A stretch of 64,000 nucleotides of DNA from Streptomyces sp. NBC_00659 (GCF_036226925.1 NZ_CP109031.1:2108001-2172000), one strand, 5' to 3'; positions 10,868 to 19,778 are shown, counted from the first letter of the stretch. Notes: generated by a model from the sequence alone, not told the origin. Program-made: numbers and translations.

Positions 10868-10899
10868 CGGGGACCGGTCACGACGGCATCCGGTCCCCG
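10868..10899. terminator. hairpin between convergent genes
   Basis: A 10 bp stem (CGGGGACCGG / CCGGTCCCCG, 12-base loop) spans the stop codon of the lyase gene and lies about 10 bases after the end of the large membrane protein gene. Position suggests a shared terminator; there is no T-run. Confidence 0.5.
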
Positions 10900-13616
10900 A
10901 GGAGCGCCAGGTTCTCGATGGCGGCGAGGCCGTAGAGCGCTGTGTCGTTCGTATAGACCCAATTGGCCTCGCTGCCCGGCACCAGCGTGACCGGTCCGCT
11001 CAGCTTCTCCGTCTTCCAGGGCGAGGCCTCGGTGTAGCCGTCGGAGCTGTAGAACTTCGCCCAGGCGCGGGTGGCGAGTTGGGCCTCGCCGGTCTGCACG
11101 GCGGCGTACGCGTCGAGGCGTGAATGGCCCTGGAAGAGCAGCAGGGTGCCGAAGTTGGTGCCGTAGCGGGCCGCCTGTTCGGTCTTGGTGGCGTTGAAGT
11201 AGCGGCAGTAGTCGAGGTAGGCCTCCTTGAAGGCGGGCATGTCGACGAGATCGATGAGTTCGGCGCACAGTTCGTTCAGGCCGAAGACCGCGGACAGGTG
11301 CGAGACGCCGACCACCGGCTCGGCGGCGACGGCGAACCGGCCGGTGTCGAGGTCGTACAGGCCGGTGCCCTGGACGAATCCGTTGGGCTGCGCGGCGATG
11401 GTCTCCATCGTCGACAGCACGCGCGCCCTGGCCTTCTCCCACTTGGGGCCCTTGCGCTCCCATTCGGTCAGCCACGCCGAGACGAGCCCGCTCCAGTCCG
11501 TACCGAAGCCGATCGACAGGGCGTGCCGGTCGGGTGTGTAGGGCTCGGTGCGGATCTTGCGGATCGGGTCGAGGACGAGGAAGGTCTCGTCGGAGTCGAC
11601 GTTCGCGTGCATGAGGTCGCCGACGCGTTCGTCGGCGGTGAGGAAGTAGTAGTAGCGCCGGTAGGTGGTGTTGGCGATGCGCTGCTGTTTGGCACTGTCG
11701 GCGTAGTGCTGCACGCCGTGCCGGGTGCCGAGGCCCGCCCACTGGCCGAGGTGGTAGACGTCGACCTCGCCGGTGTGCCGGGTCATCGCCTCGGCGAAGC
11801 GGAAGATGTCCGCGCGGCCGCTGCGCAGGTACGCGAACCACAGCCAGAGGTCCGGCGACAGCTCGGAGTTGTCCCAGGCGTAGCCGCCGACGTCGTAACG
11901 CCACTGGTGTCTGACCGGGTCGTAGGAGTGCATGATGTCGCCGTAGTCCCAGAAGCCGTACCAACGGCGCATCTCCACCTGGTCCTTGTAGTAGGTGAAG
12001 AGGAAGTCGAGGTGGTCCTCGATCTTCGCCTTGGCGGGGGTGGACCGGTCGGGCTCCGAGTAGAGACCGGGGCCGAAGACCTGCGCCTCGATCAGCTGCC
12101 TGGGCGGGGTGGCGAGCTGCGGCAGCACGCGTACGGCGTCGACCTGTTCGGCGAGCTTCTCGGGCGTGGGGGTCGACTCGTTGGCCCAGAAGAGCAGTTC
12201 GGAGGTGCGGGCGATGCCGTAGGGGGTGCCGAAGCACGGCTCGTAGTCCTCATAGGTGATGTTGAGGCCTTCGAGCTGTTCGGCGTACGTGTCCTGGCCC
12301 ATGCCGTCGTGGTAGAAGCGCAGGTCCATGGGCTGTGCCTCGGGCGACCAGAGCCAGAGGGTGACCTCGGCCTCGTCGGTGTGGGCGTCGCGGATGTCGA
12401 GCTGGGCGGGGAACTTCTCCCAGAAGTCCCGCAGCCCGAAGGAGAATCCGCCGCTCGGCCCGCCGACGTATCCGAATCCGGAGGCGCGCCGGCCACCGCC
12501 CGCGGCGATCCAGCCGTGGCCCTTCTTGGTGCGCTTGCGCAGGGTGAAGCCGTCGGCCGAGAGCTGGGAGAGGGTGTAGTCGCCCCACTCGGGGATGTAC
12601 TGGAGCCGGGTGGTGACCCGCTGGTCCCAGGTGGACGGGTCGGCGAGCCTCTCGCCGGCGAACTGGGCCGCCTGGACGGCCGCTCCGGGGTCGCGGCGCA
12701 GCCCGGTGACCCCCTTGACCGCCTCGCGCAGCAGACCGGTGCCGTCTCCGCCGATCCGGATGTGCCGGTCGTAGGCGGCGTCCCGCATCGGCACGGTGAA
12801 GCGGACGCCGAGCCCGCCCACGAAGTCGCCGCTGCTCTTCCCGGGTTCCTGCTTCCCGTCGAAGGTGATCGTGTGCACCATGCGGAAGGAGTCGGCGCCC
12901 GCGTAGAAGTAGAGGCGGACCGAGAAGGGCAGCCAACTACGGTCGCCCTTGCGGTGTTTGCCGTCGATGCGGACGACGGCCCGCACCGGGCCGTCCTGTT
13001 CGACCTCGGTCGCGGAGATCACGCTCTCGAAGCGCTCGGACTTCGCGGTGCCCTGGTCCTCGTCCTCGATCTCCGGCCGGCGGATGAGGACCAGGCGGCC
13101 GTTCCTGGCGATCTCGGTCGTACCGCGGGTCACGGACTTGACCAGTGCCGAGCCACTCCTGCCGATCTTCGCGGTGATGACCCCGGTCGAGACGGTGACG
13201 GTGCCTCCGCTCGTGTCGACGGTGACCTTCCGCTCCGGCGCGGCGGGTTCCCCCGCGGTCAGCGTGAGCTTCCCGGCGTCCGAACTCACCGCGTGGGCGG
13301 TCCACTTGAGGGAGCCGTCCGGCCAGTAGGCGATCGGCCAGGACTGCACGGGTACGGCGTTGCCGTCGGCATCCGCCAGCGCGAACGTCTGGTCCTGCCG
13401 GTAGGTCCCCCTCGGCCAGGGCACGCCGACGGTGGAGCCGGGGGCGGCGCCGAGGCCACCGTCCTCCAGCCAGTCGAGGCTGACGGGATCCGGGTCGGCG
13501 GCCTCGGCTCCGGAAGCGGCCTGCGCGTTCGTGGTTCCGAGGGCCCAGCTGAACTGCGCGGCGGCACCGGCGACGGCGGCCGCCTTGAGAAGGGACCTGC
13601 GAGGGATGGGCGACAT
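10878..13616 (-). CDS. Tat-exported PL26/YetA-like putative exo-rhamnogalacturonan lyase
   Basis: A 912-residue secreted protein. The N-terminus has a twin-arginine signal (PRRSLLKAAAVAGAAAQ, with cleavage probably near NAQAASG). The mature start (VSLDWLEDGGL, VGVPWPRGTY, WPIAYWPDGSLKWTAHAV) matches my memory of the RIFT-barrel domain of the PcRGLX/YetA-like family. A long aromatic-rich middle follows (YEDYEPCFGTPYG, RWYGFWDYGDIMHSYD). The fungal founder of PL26 releases disaccharides from rhamnogalacturonan ends by beta-elimination. AAGGAGAGG precedes the ATG. The downstream direction of the adjacent sugar ABC operon supports pectin use. Family assignment is moderate. Confidence 0.75.
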   Translation of the reverse strand: MSPIPRRSLLKAAAVAGAAAQFSWALGTTNAQAASGAEAADPDPVSLDWLEDGGLGAAPGSTVGVPWPRGTYRQDQTFALADADGNAVPVQSWPIAYWPDGSLKWTAHAVSSDAGKLTLTAGEPAAPERKVTVDTSGGTVTVSTGVITAKIGRSGSALVKSVTRGTTEIARNGRLVLIRRPEIEDEDQGTAKSERFESVISATEVEQDGPVRAVVRIDGKHRKGDRSWLPFSVRLYFYAGADSFRMVHTITFDGKQEPGKSSGDFVGGLGVRFTVPMRDAAYDRHIRIGGDGTGLLREAVKGVTGLRRDPGAAVQAAQFAGERLADPSTWDQRVTTRLQYIPEWGDYTLSQLSADGFTLRKRTKKGHGWIAAGGGRRASGFGYVGGPSGGFSFGLRDFWEKFPAQLDIRDAHTDEAEVTLWLWSPEAQPMDLRFYHDGMGQDTYAEQLEGLNITYEDYEPCFGTPYGIARTSELLFWANESTPTPEKLAEQVDAVRVLPQLATPPRQLIEAQVFGPGLYSEPDRSTPAKAKIEDHLDFLFTYYKDQVEMRRWYGFWDYGDIMHSYDPVRHQWRYDVGGYAWDNSELSPDLWLWFAYLRSGRADIFRFAEAMTRHTGEVDVYHLGQWAGLGTRHGVQHYADSAKQQRIANTTYRRYYYFLTADERVGDLMHANVDSDETFLVLDPIRKIRTEPYTPDRHALSIGFGTDWSGLVSAWLTEWERKGPKWEKARARVLSTMETIAAQPNGFVQGTGLYDLDTGRFAVAAEPVVGVSHLSAVFGLNELCAELIDLVDMPAFKEAYLDYCRYFNATKTEQAARYGTNFGTLLLFQGHSRLDAYAAVQTGEAQLATRAWAKFYSSDGYTEASPWKTEKLSGPVTLVPGSEANWVYTNDTALYGLAAIENLALLGDRMPS

Positions 13617-13717
13617 GGCCTTTCCTCTCCTTACGGGATAGTCAGGGGCATGACAGTCTTGAGGGCGCGGCGGAACAGGGCCGGGCGCTCGGCGCTCCGG
13701 CCCGCTGGAGTGCGCGC

Positions 13718-14335
13718 TCAGCGGCGCCGCCGGCGCTCCTCGACGGCGACGGCCGCCGCGGCCAGGGCCCCCAGGACGGGAACCGCCAACGGCGCGACGA
13801 GCAGAGCGGAGCAGACCACCACGGCCAGCCCGCCGACGAGCAGGAACGACCCGGCGGGATCGAGCACGGTCCGGCGTCCGGCGTCCGCGAGCAGCCCGCG
13901 CCAGGCCGCTCCCGGCTCCCAGACAGCGGCCGCGCGCAGTCCGGCGACGACTCCCCCGATCAGCGCGAGGATCCCGACGGCCCCGACGAGCGGACCTCCG
14001 GGGATTCCGGCACGTACGGCCTGGACGTCCACCCGGACCGCCGCCGCCCCGGCCCATCCGGCGATTCCGACGAGCCAGCCGCCGCGTGCGGCCGCCCGGA
14101 AGTCGGCCACGAACTCCCGCCGCCCGCCTCCCTCATGAGCCGTGCGCCGGCGCAGATGCCGCGCTCCGGCCGCGAACGCGGCGGGAACGGTCACGAGGGG
14201 CAGCGAGGCCACCGCGATCCACACACCTGTCAGCAGACACTCCGCGAAGACGGCGAACCTCTCGGCGAGAACGGACTCCCGGGGCGCCCGGCGGGCCCGC
14301 GCCCGGGCGCGGGCCTTCGGCTGAGTGACCGTCAT
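13718..14335 (-). CDS. YesL-like (DUF624) membrane protein
   Basis: A 205-residue membrane protein with a basic N-terminus (KARARARARRAPR), about five hydrophobic segments and a C-terminal run of arginines. The length, the tryptophan and proline placing in the first spans (LLTGVWIAVASLPLVTVPA) and above all the position, one base after a sugar permease gene, fit the YesL/DUF624 group. Members sit in carbohydrate loci such as the B. subtilis yes pectin operon. Its role is unknown. Translation is probably coupled to the permease gene. Confidence 0.65.
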   Translation of the reverse strand: MTVTQPKARARARARRAPRESVLAERFAVFAECLLTGVWIAVASLPLVTVPAAFAAGARHLRRRTAHEGGGRREFVADFRAAARGGWLVGIAGWAGAAAVRVDVQAVRAGIPGGPLVGAVGILALIGGVVAGLRAAAVWEPGAAWRGLLADAGRRTVLDPAGSFLLVGGLAVVVCSALLVAPLAVPVLGALAAAAVAVEERRRRR

Positions 14336-14336
14336 G

Positions 14337-15242
14337 TCAGCCCTTCAGCCCCGAGGTCGCCATGCCGTCGATCAGATAGCGCTGGAAGGCGAGGAAGAAG
14401 AGGAGCACGGGCAGCAGCGCCACCAGCGACATCGCGATCATGCCGCCGTAGTTGGCGACCCCCTCCTGGTCGCGGAACATCATCATGCCGAGCGAGACCG
14501 TGTACTTGCCGGGCTCGTTGAGGTAGATCAGCGGGCCCATGAAGTCGTTCCAGGCGTTGATGAAGGTGAAGATGGCGCTGGTGATGAGGGCCGGGCGGCA
14601 CAGCGGCAGCACGATCGACCAGTAGATCCGCAGGTGCCCGCAGCCGTCGAGCCGCGCCGCCTCGTCCAGTTCGCGCGGCAGGTTCCGCATGAACTGCACC
14701 ATGAGGAAGACGAAGAACGCCTCGGTGGCCAGGTACTTGCCGATCAGCAGCGGCACATAGGTGTTGATCAGCCCCGCCTTCTGGAACATCACGTACTGCG
14801 GAATGAGCAGCACGTGATACGGCAGCAGGAGCGTGCCGATCATCAGCGAGAACAGCACGTTCCGCCCGGCGAACCGGATCCTGGCGAAGGCGTACGCGGT
14901 CAGCGAGCAGGAGATCAGGATGCCGGCGACGGAACCGAGCGCGTAGAAGAGGGAGTTCTGGAAGAAGGTGGCGATCGAGATGTCGGCGATCCCGTCGGCG
15001 AGCCCCCTGAAGTTGGCCAGGATCGGACCGGCCGGGAACAGTTCCAGGCTGCCGATGATCTCGCGGCTGGGTTTGAAGGAGGCGCCGAGCACCCAGAGCA
15101 CGGGGTAGAGGACGACCGCGAGGATCAGCAGGGCCCCGATGTGCCAGCCGAGGGAGGCGGCGCGCTTGCGTCCGGACCTCCCGGGGTTTCCCGAGGCGGT
15201 CGCGGCCCCGGAGCCGATCGCCTTGCCGGTGATACTGCTCAT
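14337..15242 (-). CDS. carbohydrate ABC transporter permease (MalG type)
   Basis: A 301-residue inner membrane component of a sugar importer. Six membrane segments are visible (first: HIGALLILAVVLYPVLW). The EAA loop that contacts the ATPase reads DEAARLDGCGHLRIYWSIVL. Its ATG overlaps the stop of the preceding permease gene (ATGA), so the two are co-translated. No ATPase gene lies nearby. Streptomyces sugar importers of this class usually share the MsiK ATPase encoded elsewhere, which I assume here. Confidence 0.93.
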   Translation of the reverse strand: MSSITGKAIGSGAATASGNPGRSGRKRAASLGWHIGALLILAVVLYPVLWVLGASFKPSREIIGSLELFPAGPILANFRGLADGIADISIATFFQNSLFYALGSVAGILISCSLTAYAFARIRFAGRNVLFSLMIGTLLLPYHVLLIPQYVMFQKAGLINTYVPLLIGKYLATEAFFVFLMVQFMRNLPRELDEAARLDGCGHLRIYWSIVLPLCRPALITSAIFTFINAWNDFMGPLIYLNEPGKYTVSLGMMMFRDQEGVANYGGMIAMSLVALLPVLLFFLAFQRYLIDGMATSGLKG

Positions 15243-16207
15243 CGGGCGTCCTCCTCGTAGTGCACCCAGCGCTTCTGCGACCAGAAGAGGACGGCCGTCA
15301 CCAGTGCGACGGCGAGCAGCAGCATCCAGGCCATGGCGGAGGCGAAGCCCATCTGGGACTCCCTGAATCCCTTCTGGTAGAGGTAGCAGGTGTAGACGAG
15401 CGTGGCGTCGGCCGGACCGCAGGTGGTGTTGGAGACCACGTACGCCGAACCGAAGATCTGGAACGAGTGGATCGTCTCCAGGAGCACGTTGAAGAACAGC
15501 ACCGGGGACAGCATCGGCAGCGTGATGCTCCAGAATCGGCGCAGTGGTCCGGCGCCGTCCACCTCGGCCGCCTCGTACAACTCCTTCGGCACCTGCTTGA
15601 GCCCGGCCAGGAAGATGACCATGGGGGCGCCGAACTGCCAGACGGTGAGTGCCACCAGGCTGTAGAGAACCCGTTCCGGGTCGCCGACCCAGCCTCCGGA
15701 GGAGAAGCCGAGGAAGGACTGCGTACGGTCCACGACGGCGTCGTCGGAGAACAGCGCGCGCCAGACGAAGCCGACCGAGACGCTCGCGCCGATCAGCGAC
15801 GGGGCGTAGAACGCGGCCCGGTAGAAGGCCTGGCCGCGGCGGCTCTGGGCGAGGAGCAGCGCCACCCCGAGCGCCAGCAGCAGTTTGAGCGGCGTACCGA
15901 TGACGACGTACTTGGCCGTCACCTCGACGGACTTCTGCCACCGGGGGTCGTCGAACATGGTGGTGAAGTTGTCGAAGCCGATCCACCGCGGTGCGTCGAA
16001 CAGGTTGTAGTCGGTGAAGGCGAAGTAGAGGGAGGCGGCCATCGGGCCCGCGGTCAGGAGCAGGAAGCCCGCGATCCAGGGCGACATGAAGAGATAGCCG
16101 GCGAGATTGTCCCCGCTCCGCCGGCGCTTGGCGGCGCCGGGTGCCTCGGGGCGTCTTTGTGCCGCGTCGGGCGGAGAGTCCTTGACGAGCGTCACTGCGG
16201 TTCCCAT
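15239..16207 (-). CDS. carbohydrate ABC transporter permease (MalF type)
   Basis: A 322-residue partner permease. After a charged cytoplasmic N-terminus come six membrane spans (LAGYLFMSPWIAGFLLLTAG first). The EAA loop is YEAAEVDGAGPLRRFWSITL. The gene overlaps the stop of the binding-protein gene by one base and the start of the next permease by four bases, so binding protein, both permeases and YesL-like protein form one tight operon. The substrate is probably an oligosaccharide released by the neighbouring lyase. Confidence 0.93.
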   Translation of the reverse strand: MGTAVTLVKDSPPDAAQRRPEAPGAAKRRRSGDNLAGYLFMSPWIAGFLLLTAGPMAASLYFAFTDYNLFDAPRWIGFDNFTTMFDDPRWQKSVEVTAKYVVIGTPLKLLLALGVALLLAQSRRGQAFYRAAFYAPSLIGASVSVGFVWRALFSDDAVVDRTQSFLGFSSGGWVGDPERVLYSLVALTVWQFGAPMVIFLAGLKQVPKELYEAAEVDGAGPLRRFWSITLPMLSPVLFFNVLLETIHSFQIFGSAYVVSNTTCGPADATLVYTCYLYQKGFRESQMGFASAMAWMLLLAVALVTAVLFWSQKRWVHYEEDAR

Positions 16208-17496
16208 CAGACGGCGAGGGCGGTCTTCGCCTCGGAGAAGAACTGCTTCACCGCGTCGGAGACCTTGGTGGTGCCCTGCGACATGTCACCGCCTATGCGC
16301 AGGAAGGCGGATTCGACGGTGTCGGCGCCTGCCGGATGCGGGGTGATGGTGCCCAGTACCCCGGCCGCGGCGACGTCCTGCTCGTACTGCGCGATGGCCT
16401 TGCTGGGGGCGTCGGCGGGCTGGAACGCGTCGAACTGCTCGGTGGTGGCGAGAATTCCGCGGTCGTAACCCATGATCTTTCCGACCTCGGGATCGTGGAC
16501 CATGAAATCGATGAACTGGGCCACTTCTTTGGGGTGCTTGGTGCGCGCGGACGCGCTGAGCATCAGCGAGGCGAGGTACTGGCCGGTCTGCTTGCCGTCG
16601 GTCGTCGGGATCGGCGCCAGACCGTAACTGCTGTCACCCTCGGCCGTATAGCGCACCGTGAAGTTGTCCCACGTGAACTCGGAGGCCGCGTGGCCCGCCG
16701 AGAGGGAGGACTTGGGCTTGTCCTGTTCGACCCGCTTGGGATCGGTGACGATGCCGGCCTTCACACGGCTGTAGCCGTCGGTCCACCACTCCGTCAGGTC
16801 GGCCTCGTCGAAACCGAGTCCGTCCGCGGTGAAGAACGCCTTGCCGTTCTGCCGGAGGTAGAGGTCGTACAGGTACATGATGCTGAAGTAGCCCGTGTCG
16901 CCCGCGACCTTCTGCGTGTCGTGAATCTTCTTGAGCGCGGCGAAGTACTCGTCCCAGGTCCAGCCCTGCTTCGGCTTGATACCGGCCTTCTCGAACACCT
17001 TCTCGTCGATGACAAGTGACATGGTGTTGGATCCGACGGGAATTCCGAGCTGCTTTCCGTCGACCTGGCCGACCTTCTCCACGCCGGCACGGAAGCCTTT
17101 CAGGCTGAGATTTCCGGCGTCCATCTGGGACTTGAGGTCGAGCAGGATCCCTCGCTTGTCGTACTTCCGCAGAAATCCGACGGCGTTCTGGAATACGTCC
17201 GGCGGATTTCCGCCGGCGGCCTGGGTCTGGAACTTCTCCCAGAAGGCCACATAATCCTGGAAGTCCGTCTGCACCTTGATCTTCGGATACTTCTTCTCGA
17301 AGAGCGCGATGGACTGGTTGATCCGCTTCGCCCGCTCGTCCGCACCCCACCAGGCGTAACGGATCGTCACCGTCCCGTCCCCGGCGCCGCTTCCGCTCCC
17401 ACCGCAGCCCGTCGTCGCCGCCAGCCCCAGCGCGGCCACCGAAGCCCCGGCCGCCTTGAGCACCGTCCGCCTCTCGACACTCCCGTTGTTCCCCAC
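16207..17496 (-). CDS. sugar-binding lipoprotein of ABC importer
   Basis: A 429-residue extracellular solute-binding protein (family 1). The signal region has VERRTVLKAAGAS and ends in a lipobox-like AATTGC, so it looks like a Tat-dependent lipoprotein held on the outer face of the membrane. The mature domain has typical landmarks (IRYAWWGADERAKRIN, GGNPPDVFQNAVGFL). I chose GTG 17496 because GGGGAGG lies 7 bases upstream; ATG 17532 would give a longer signal without a good site. First gene of the operon, downstream of a LacI-type palindrome. Confidence 0.92.
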   Translation of the reverse strand: MGNNGSVERRTVLKAAGASVAALGLAATTGCGGSGSGAGDGTVTIRYAWWGADERAKRINQSIALFEKKYPKIKVQTDFQDYVAFWEKFQTQAAGGNPPDVFQNAVGFLRKYDKRGILLDLKSQMDAGNLSLKGFRAGVEKVGQVDGKQLGIPVGSNTMSLVIDEKVFEKAGIKPKQGWTWDEYFAALKKIHDTQKVAGDTGYFSIMYLYDLYLRQNGKAFFTADGLGFDEADLTEWWTDGYSRVKAGIVTDPKRVEQDKPKSSLSAGHAASEFTWDNFTVRYTAEGDSSYGLAPIPTTDGKQTGQYLASLMLSASARTKHPKEVAQFIDFMVHDPEVGKIMGYDRGILATTEQFDAFQPADAPSKAIAQYEQDVAAAGVLGTITPHPAGADTVESAFLRIGGDMSQGTTKVSDAVKQFFSEAKTALAV

Positions 17497-17541
17497 TGCC
17501 GGGCCTCCCCGCAACGTCGACGCCGCCTGCATGAATCGTTT

Positions 17542-17559
17542 CAAGTAAGCGCTTGCTGG
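17542..17559. promoter_or_regulatory. LacI-family operator-like palindrome
   Basis: An AAGCGCTT core at 47-54 of this stretch with partly symmetric flanks (CAAGTAAGCGCTTGCTGG). The central CG and the dyad are characteristic of LacI/GalR operators that control sugar operons. It lies about 45 bases upstream of the binding-protein start. No LacI-type gene is present in the window, so the regulator must be elsewhere. Confidence 0.6.
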
Positions 17560-17927
17560 CACAAGTTACGGAGGCACTCGGGGCGCGTCAATGATTCGGA
17601 CAGGAATTGATGTGCGGCGGTCGGATCCCGTCGCGGCGGCCGCCGCACCCCTTCCGGGGCACTCGCACGGGAGTACGCAGGTCGGGCCCGCGCGGTCGGC
17701 CGGCCGAACATCCCGTGGACGACAGGACGGCTTGGCGGCGCGGCCGAAAACGTACTGCCGCGAGGGGTGCTGACGGGGTGTCGGCGGCCCCGACGGAAAC
17801 GGAGCGTGAGCTTGCGGCAACGCTGCCGGGACCCCGCCTCCCGCCCCCGGGTACAGCCGCAGCCCGCTTTCACCCTCTCTCCACCCACCCGACCCGCGCG
17901 TGCAGCTCCGCCCGGCACCGGCGCTCA

Positions 17928-17978
17928 CCCCCTGGGGCTCCGCCCCGGACCCCGCTCCTCAAACGCCGGAGGGGCTGA
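17928..17978. repeat. common Streptomyces intergenic repeat
   Basis: The segment from CCCCCTGGGGCTCCGCCCCG to GGAGGGGCTGA, which on the minus strand contains GCGTTTGAGGAGCGGGGTCC, is a sequence I remember recurring between genes in many Streptomyces genomes. It contains an internal dyad (GGGGCTCCGCCCC). Its function is unknown. Confidence 0.6.
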
Positions 17979-18097
17979 TTTTTCCCCCGCACCCGAGGAC
18001 GCGCCCAAGGCGCTGGAATGCACGCACCTGTAGTCGGCAGGGCGCCGGGATGCACCCGTCGGAACCACGACGCACCCGCAGTCGGGAGCGCACGGGA

Positions 18098-18210
18098 GGG
18101 GCCGTGCCGGTACATCACATGCCCGTCGCTTACGTCCGGATCGAGCAGCGGTTCGCTCCCGGACCCACGTCTGATCCAACGGCGACGGGCGGATGTACCG
18201 GCACGGCCCC
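18098..18210. repeat. long inverted repeat (about 28 bp arms)
   Basis: The left arm (GGGGCCGTGCCGGTACATC, then ACAT, then GCCCGTCGC) pairs with the right arm (GCGACGGGC, GG, ATGTACCGGCACGGCCCC): 28 paired bases with one small bulge. An inner dyad (GTCCGG...CCGGAC) lies in the 52-base loop. It could fold as a long RNA hairpin or be a miniature mobile element. No coding sequence lies inside. Confidence 0.7.
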
Positions 18211-18283
18211 GACCCACCCACCGAACCGGACCGAGACCCGCAGACGCCGGCGCAGCGAACCCGCAGCCCCCGGCAACACGAAA

Positions 18284-18319
18284 ACGGCCCCGGTCCACGG
18301 TGTCGTGGACTGGAGCCGT
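18284..18319 (-). terminator. terminator of second tRNA-Val(CAC)
   Basis: On the minus strand a 16 bp stem with two G-T/A-C imperfections (ACGGCTCCAGTCCACG with CGTGGACCGGGGCCGT) is followed by TTTTC. It begins 12 bases past the tRNA. Confidence 0.8.
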
Positions 18320-18331
18320 CTTTCCTACGTG

Positions 18332-18403
18332 TGGGCGATACTGGGTTCGAACCAGTGACCTCTTCGGTGTGAACGAAGCGCTCTCCCGCTGAGCTAATCG
18401 CCC
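18332..18403 (-). tRNA. tRNA-Val (anticodon CAC), second copy
   Basis: A 72-nt gene identical to the copy at 7776-7847 except for one D-loop base (AGCTCAGCGGGAGAGC here). The anticodon loop TTCACAC gives CAC. CCA is not encoded. Confidence 0.97.
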
Positions 18404-18485
18404 GGGCGCAGGGAGAACATTACCCCATGTCAGGGGGTGGCTTCGACCAGCCGAGACGGCCCGGACGGCGTCCGGGCCGTCCGCG

Positions 18486-18920
18486 TCATTCGGAGATGCT
18501 CCACGGCATCACGAAGCCGAACTTCCAGAGGTACACACCCACCAGGACGGCGACGATCACGAGGCCGATCGAGGTGAGGATGATGTTGCGACGCCGGACC
18601 CTGGGGTCGAGCGCCCGCTGCGTAGCTTCCGTGACCTTGCGCTTCGTCCAGCGAAGCACCAGCTGGGCCCAGACGAACTCGGTCGCCCAGATCGCCATGC
18701 CACCGAAGATCACCAGCCAGCCGGGCCCCGGCAGCGGAAGCATGATCACGCCCGCGGCCACCACCGCGAGCCCGACGACGAAGACACCCACCTGCCAGCT
18801 CACGTGCAGCGCCCGGCGAGCCTTGATGAATTGAGGCGCCCGTGAACCGAGCGCTCGCTCATTGTTCGCCTCGTCGCCCGCCGTGGCGACCTCGCCCGAC
18901 TCGTCACTCCCCGTATTCAT
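18486..18920 (-). CDS. PGPGW-motif (TIGR02611-like) membrane protein
   Basis: A 144-residue membrane protein. A hydrophilic N-terminus is followed by two close hydrophobic spans flanking PLPGPGWLVIFGG, the PGPGW signature, then a basic stretch (RWTKRKVTEATQRALDPRVRRR) and a last span (IILTSIGLVIVAVLVGVYLW). The family is widespread in actinobacteria and has no known function. ATG 18920 (MNTGSDES) was preferred over 18953. Divergent from ssgB. Confidence 0.8.
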   Translation of the reverse strand: MNTGSDESGEVATAGDEANNERALGSRAPQFIKARRALHVSWQVGVFVVGLAVVAAGVIMLPLPGPGWLVIFGGMAIWATEFVWAQLVLRWTKRKVTEATQRALDPRVRRRNIILTSIGLVIVAVLVGVYLWKFGFVMPWSISE

Positions 18921-19012
18921 ACGACCAAACCCTACCCGAGAGAAACCAGTCACCGGAATGGCCCTATCCGGAGAACGCGCCCTCGGCCGGATGAGTTACA
19001 TAAAGACAGGCA

Positions 19013-19031
19013 AAACCCTCAGAGGGGTTTA
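19013..19031. promoter_or_regulatory. inverted repeat upstream of ssgB
   Basis: AAACCC-N6-GGGTTT, about 85 bases before ssgB and between it and a divergent gene. It may be an operator or part of the ssgB promoter region. I could not identify a convincing -10/-35 pair. From memory, ssgB transcription depends on a stress sigma factor (SigH) in S. coelicolor. Confidence 0.35.
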
Positions 19032-19111
19032 CAACGGCACCGTAGGTGGCATGTCGATTTCGCCGACGTGCGAATCCCCGAGCGCACACTGAGCGAAAGG
19101 CCCTGGCGCTT

Positions 19112-19525
19112 ATGAACACCACGGTCAGCTGCGAGCTGCACCTGCGCCTCGTTGTGTCGAGCGAGTCCTCACTGCCTGTACCCGCAGGACTGCGGTATGA
19201 CACGGCCGATCCCTATGCCGTGCACGCCACCTTCCACACCGGAGCCGAGGAAACCGTCGAGTGGGTGTTCGCCCGCGACCTCCTCGCCGAGGGCCTCCAC
19301 CGGCCCACCGGTACCGGCGACGTCCGAGTCTGGCCGTCCCGGAGCCACGGCCAGGGTGTCGTATGCATCGCCCTGAGCTCTCCGGAGGGTGAAGCCCTGC
19401 TCGAAGCCCCAGCGCGGGCCCTGGAGTCATTCCTGAAGCGAACGGACGCAGCCGTGCCGCCCGGCACGGAACACCGGCACTTCGATCTCGACACGGAGCT
19501 CTCACACATCCTGGCCGAGAGCTGA
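19112..19525 (+). CDS. ssgB: sporulation-specific cell division protein SsgB
   Basis: A 137-residue SsgA-like protein. The opening NTTVSCELHLRLVVSSESSL and the end FDLDTELSHILAES are as I remember S. coelicolor SsgB (SCO1541), with at most a residue or two different. SsgB is the archetypal SsgA-like protein. SsgA recruits it to future septum sites in aerial hyphae, where it positions FtsZ at the start of sporulation. GAAAGG lies upstream of the ATG. Its presence strongly supports a sporulating streptomycete. The flanking genes run in different directions, so it is probably transcribed alone. Confidence 0.97.
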   Translation: MNTTVSCELHLRLVVSSESSLPVPAGLRYDTADPYAVHATFHTGAEETVEWVFARDLLAEGLHRPTGTGDVRVWPSRSHGQGVVCIALSSPEGEALLEAPARALESFLKRTDAAVPPGTEHRHFDLDTELSHILAES

Positions 19526-19778
19526 CGCGTCACCACAGAGCCGCCCGGCGCCGTCCACTCGGGGAGACGGCTCGGGCTCAGACAACCGCATAGGGAAGGC
19601 GCCGGCGTCGGCACCGCGGAAGGTTCGCGGTGGCGGCGCCGCTGCGCGTCCACCGGCACGGGCTCCCCGCTCTCGCACCCAACGCCCCCACGCCCGTCTC
19701 GGCCGCGCCGGGAAGCCACTACCATCGGCCAGCATCGGGCGGGCGCCCTCGCCCGACCCCCAGGCCAGGGAGCGAAAC

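Larger units (their letters stand above)
17563..18331. other. gene-free stretch with repeats
   Basis: About 770 bases between the sugar operon and tRNA-Val. Open frames on both strands lack ribosome binding sites and recognisable protein sequence. The stretch holds a common Streptomyces interspersed repeat (17928-17978), a long imperfect inverted repeat (18098-18210) and the terminator of the tRNA. I see no gene in it. Confidence 0.7.

Noticed and set aside
11124..14138. 1004-codon open frame on the plus strand
   Set aside because: Antisense shadow of the lyase and YesL-like genes, caused by high GC at third positions. No domain resemblance.
17541..17928. Minus- and plus-strand ORFs of 60-125 codons upstream of the sugar operon
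   Set aside because: No ribosome binding sites, compositionally like non-coding GC-rich DNA, no family resemblance.
19026..19047. SigH-type promoter for ssgB
   Set aside because: GTTT and GTAGGT words are present but only 11 bases apart, not the spacing I would expect; kept out of the feature list.
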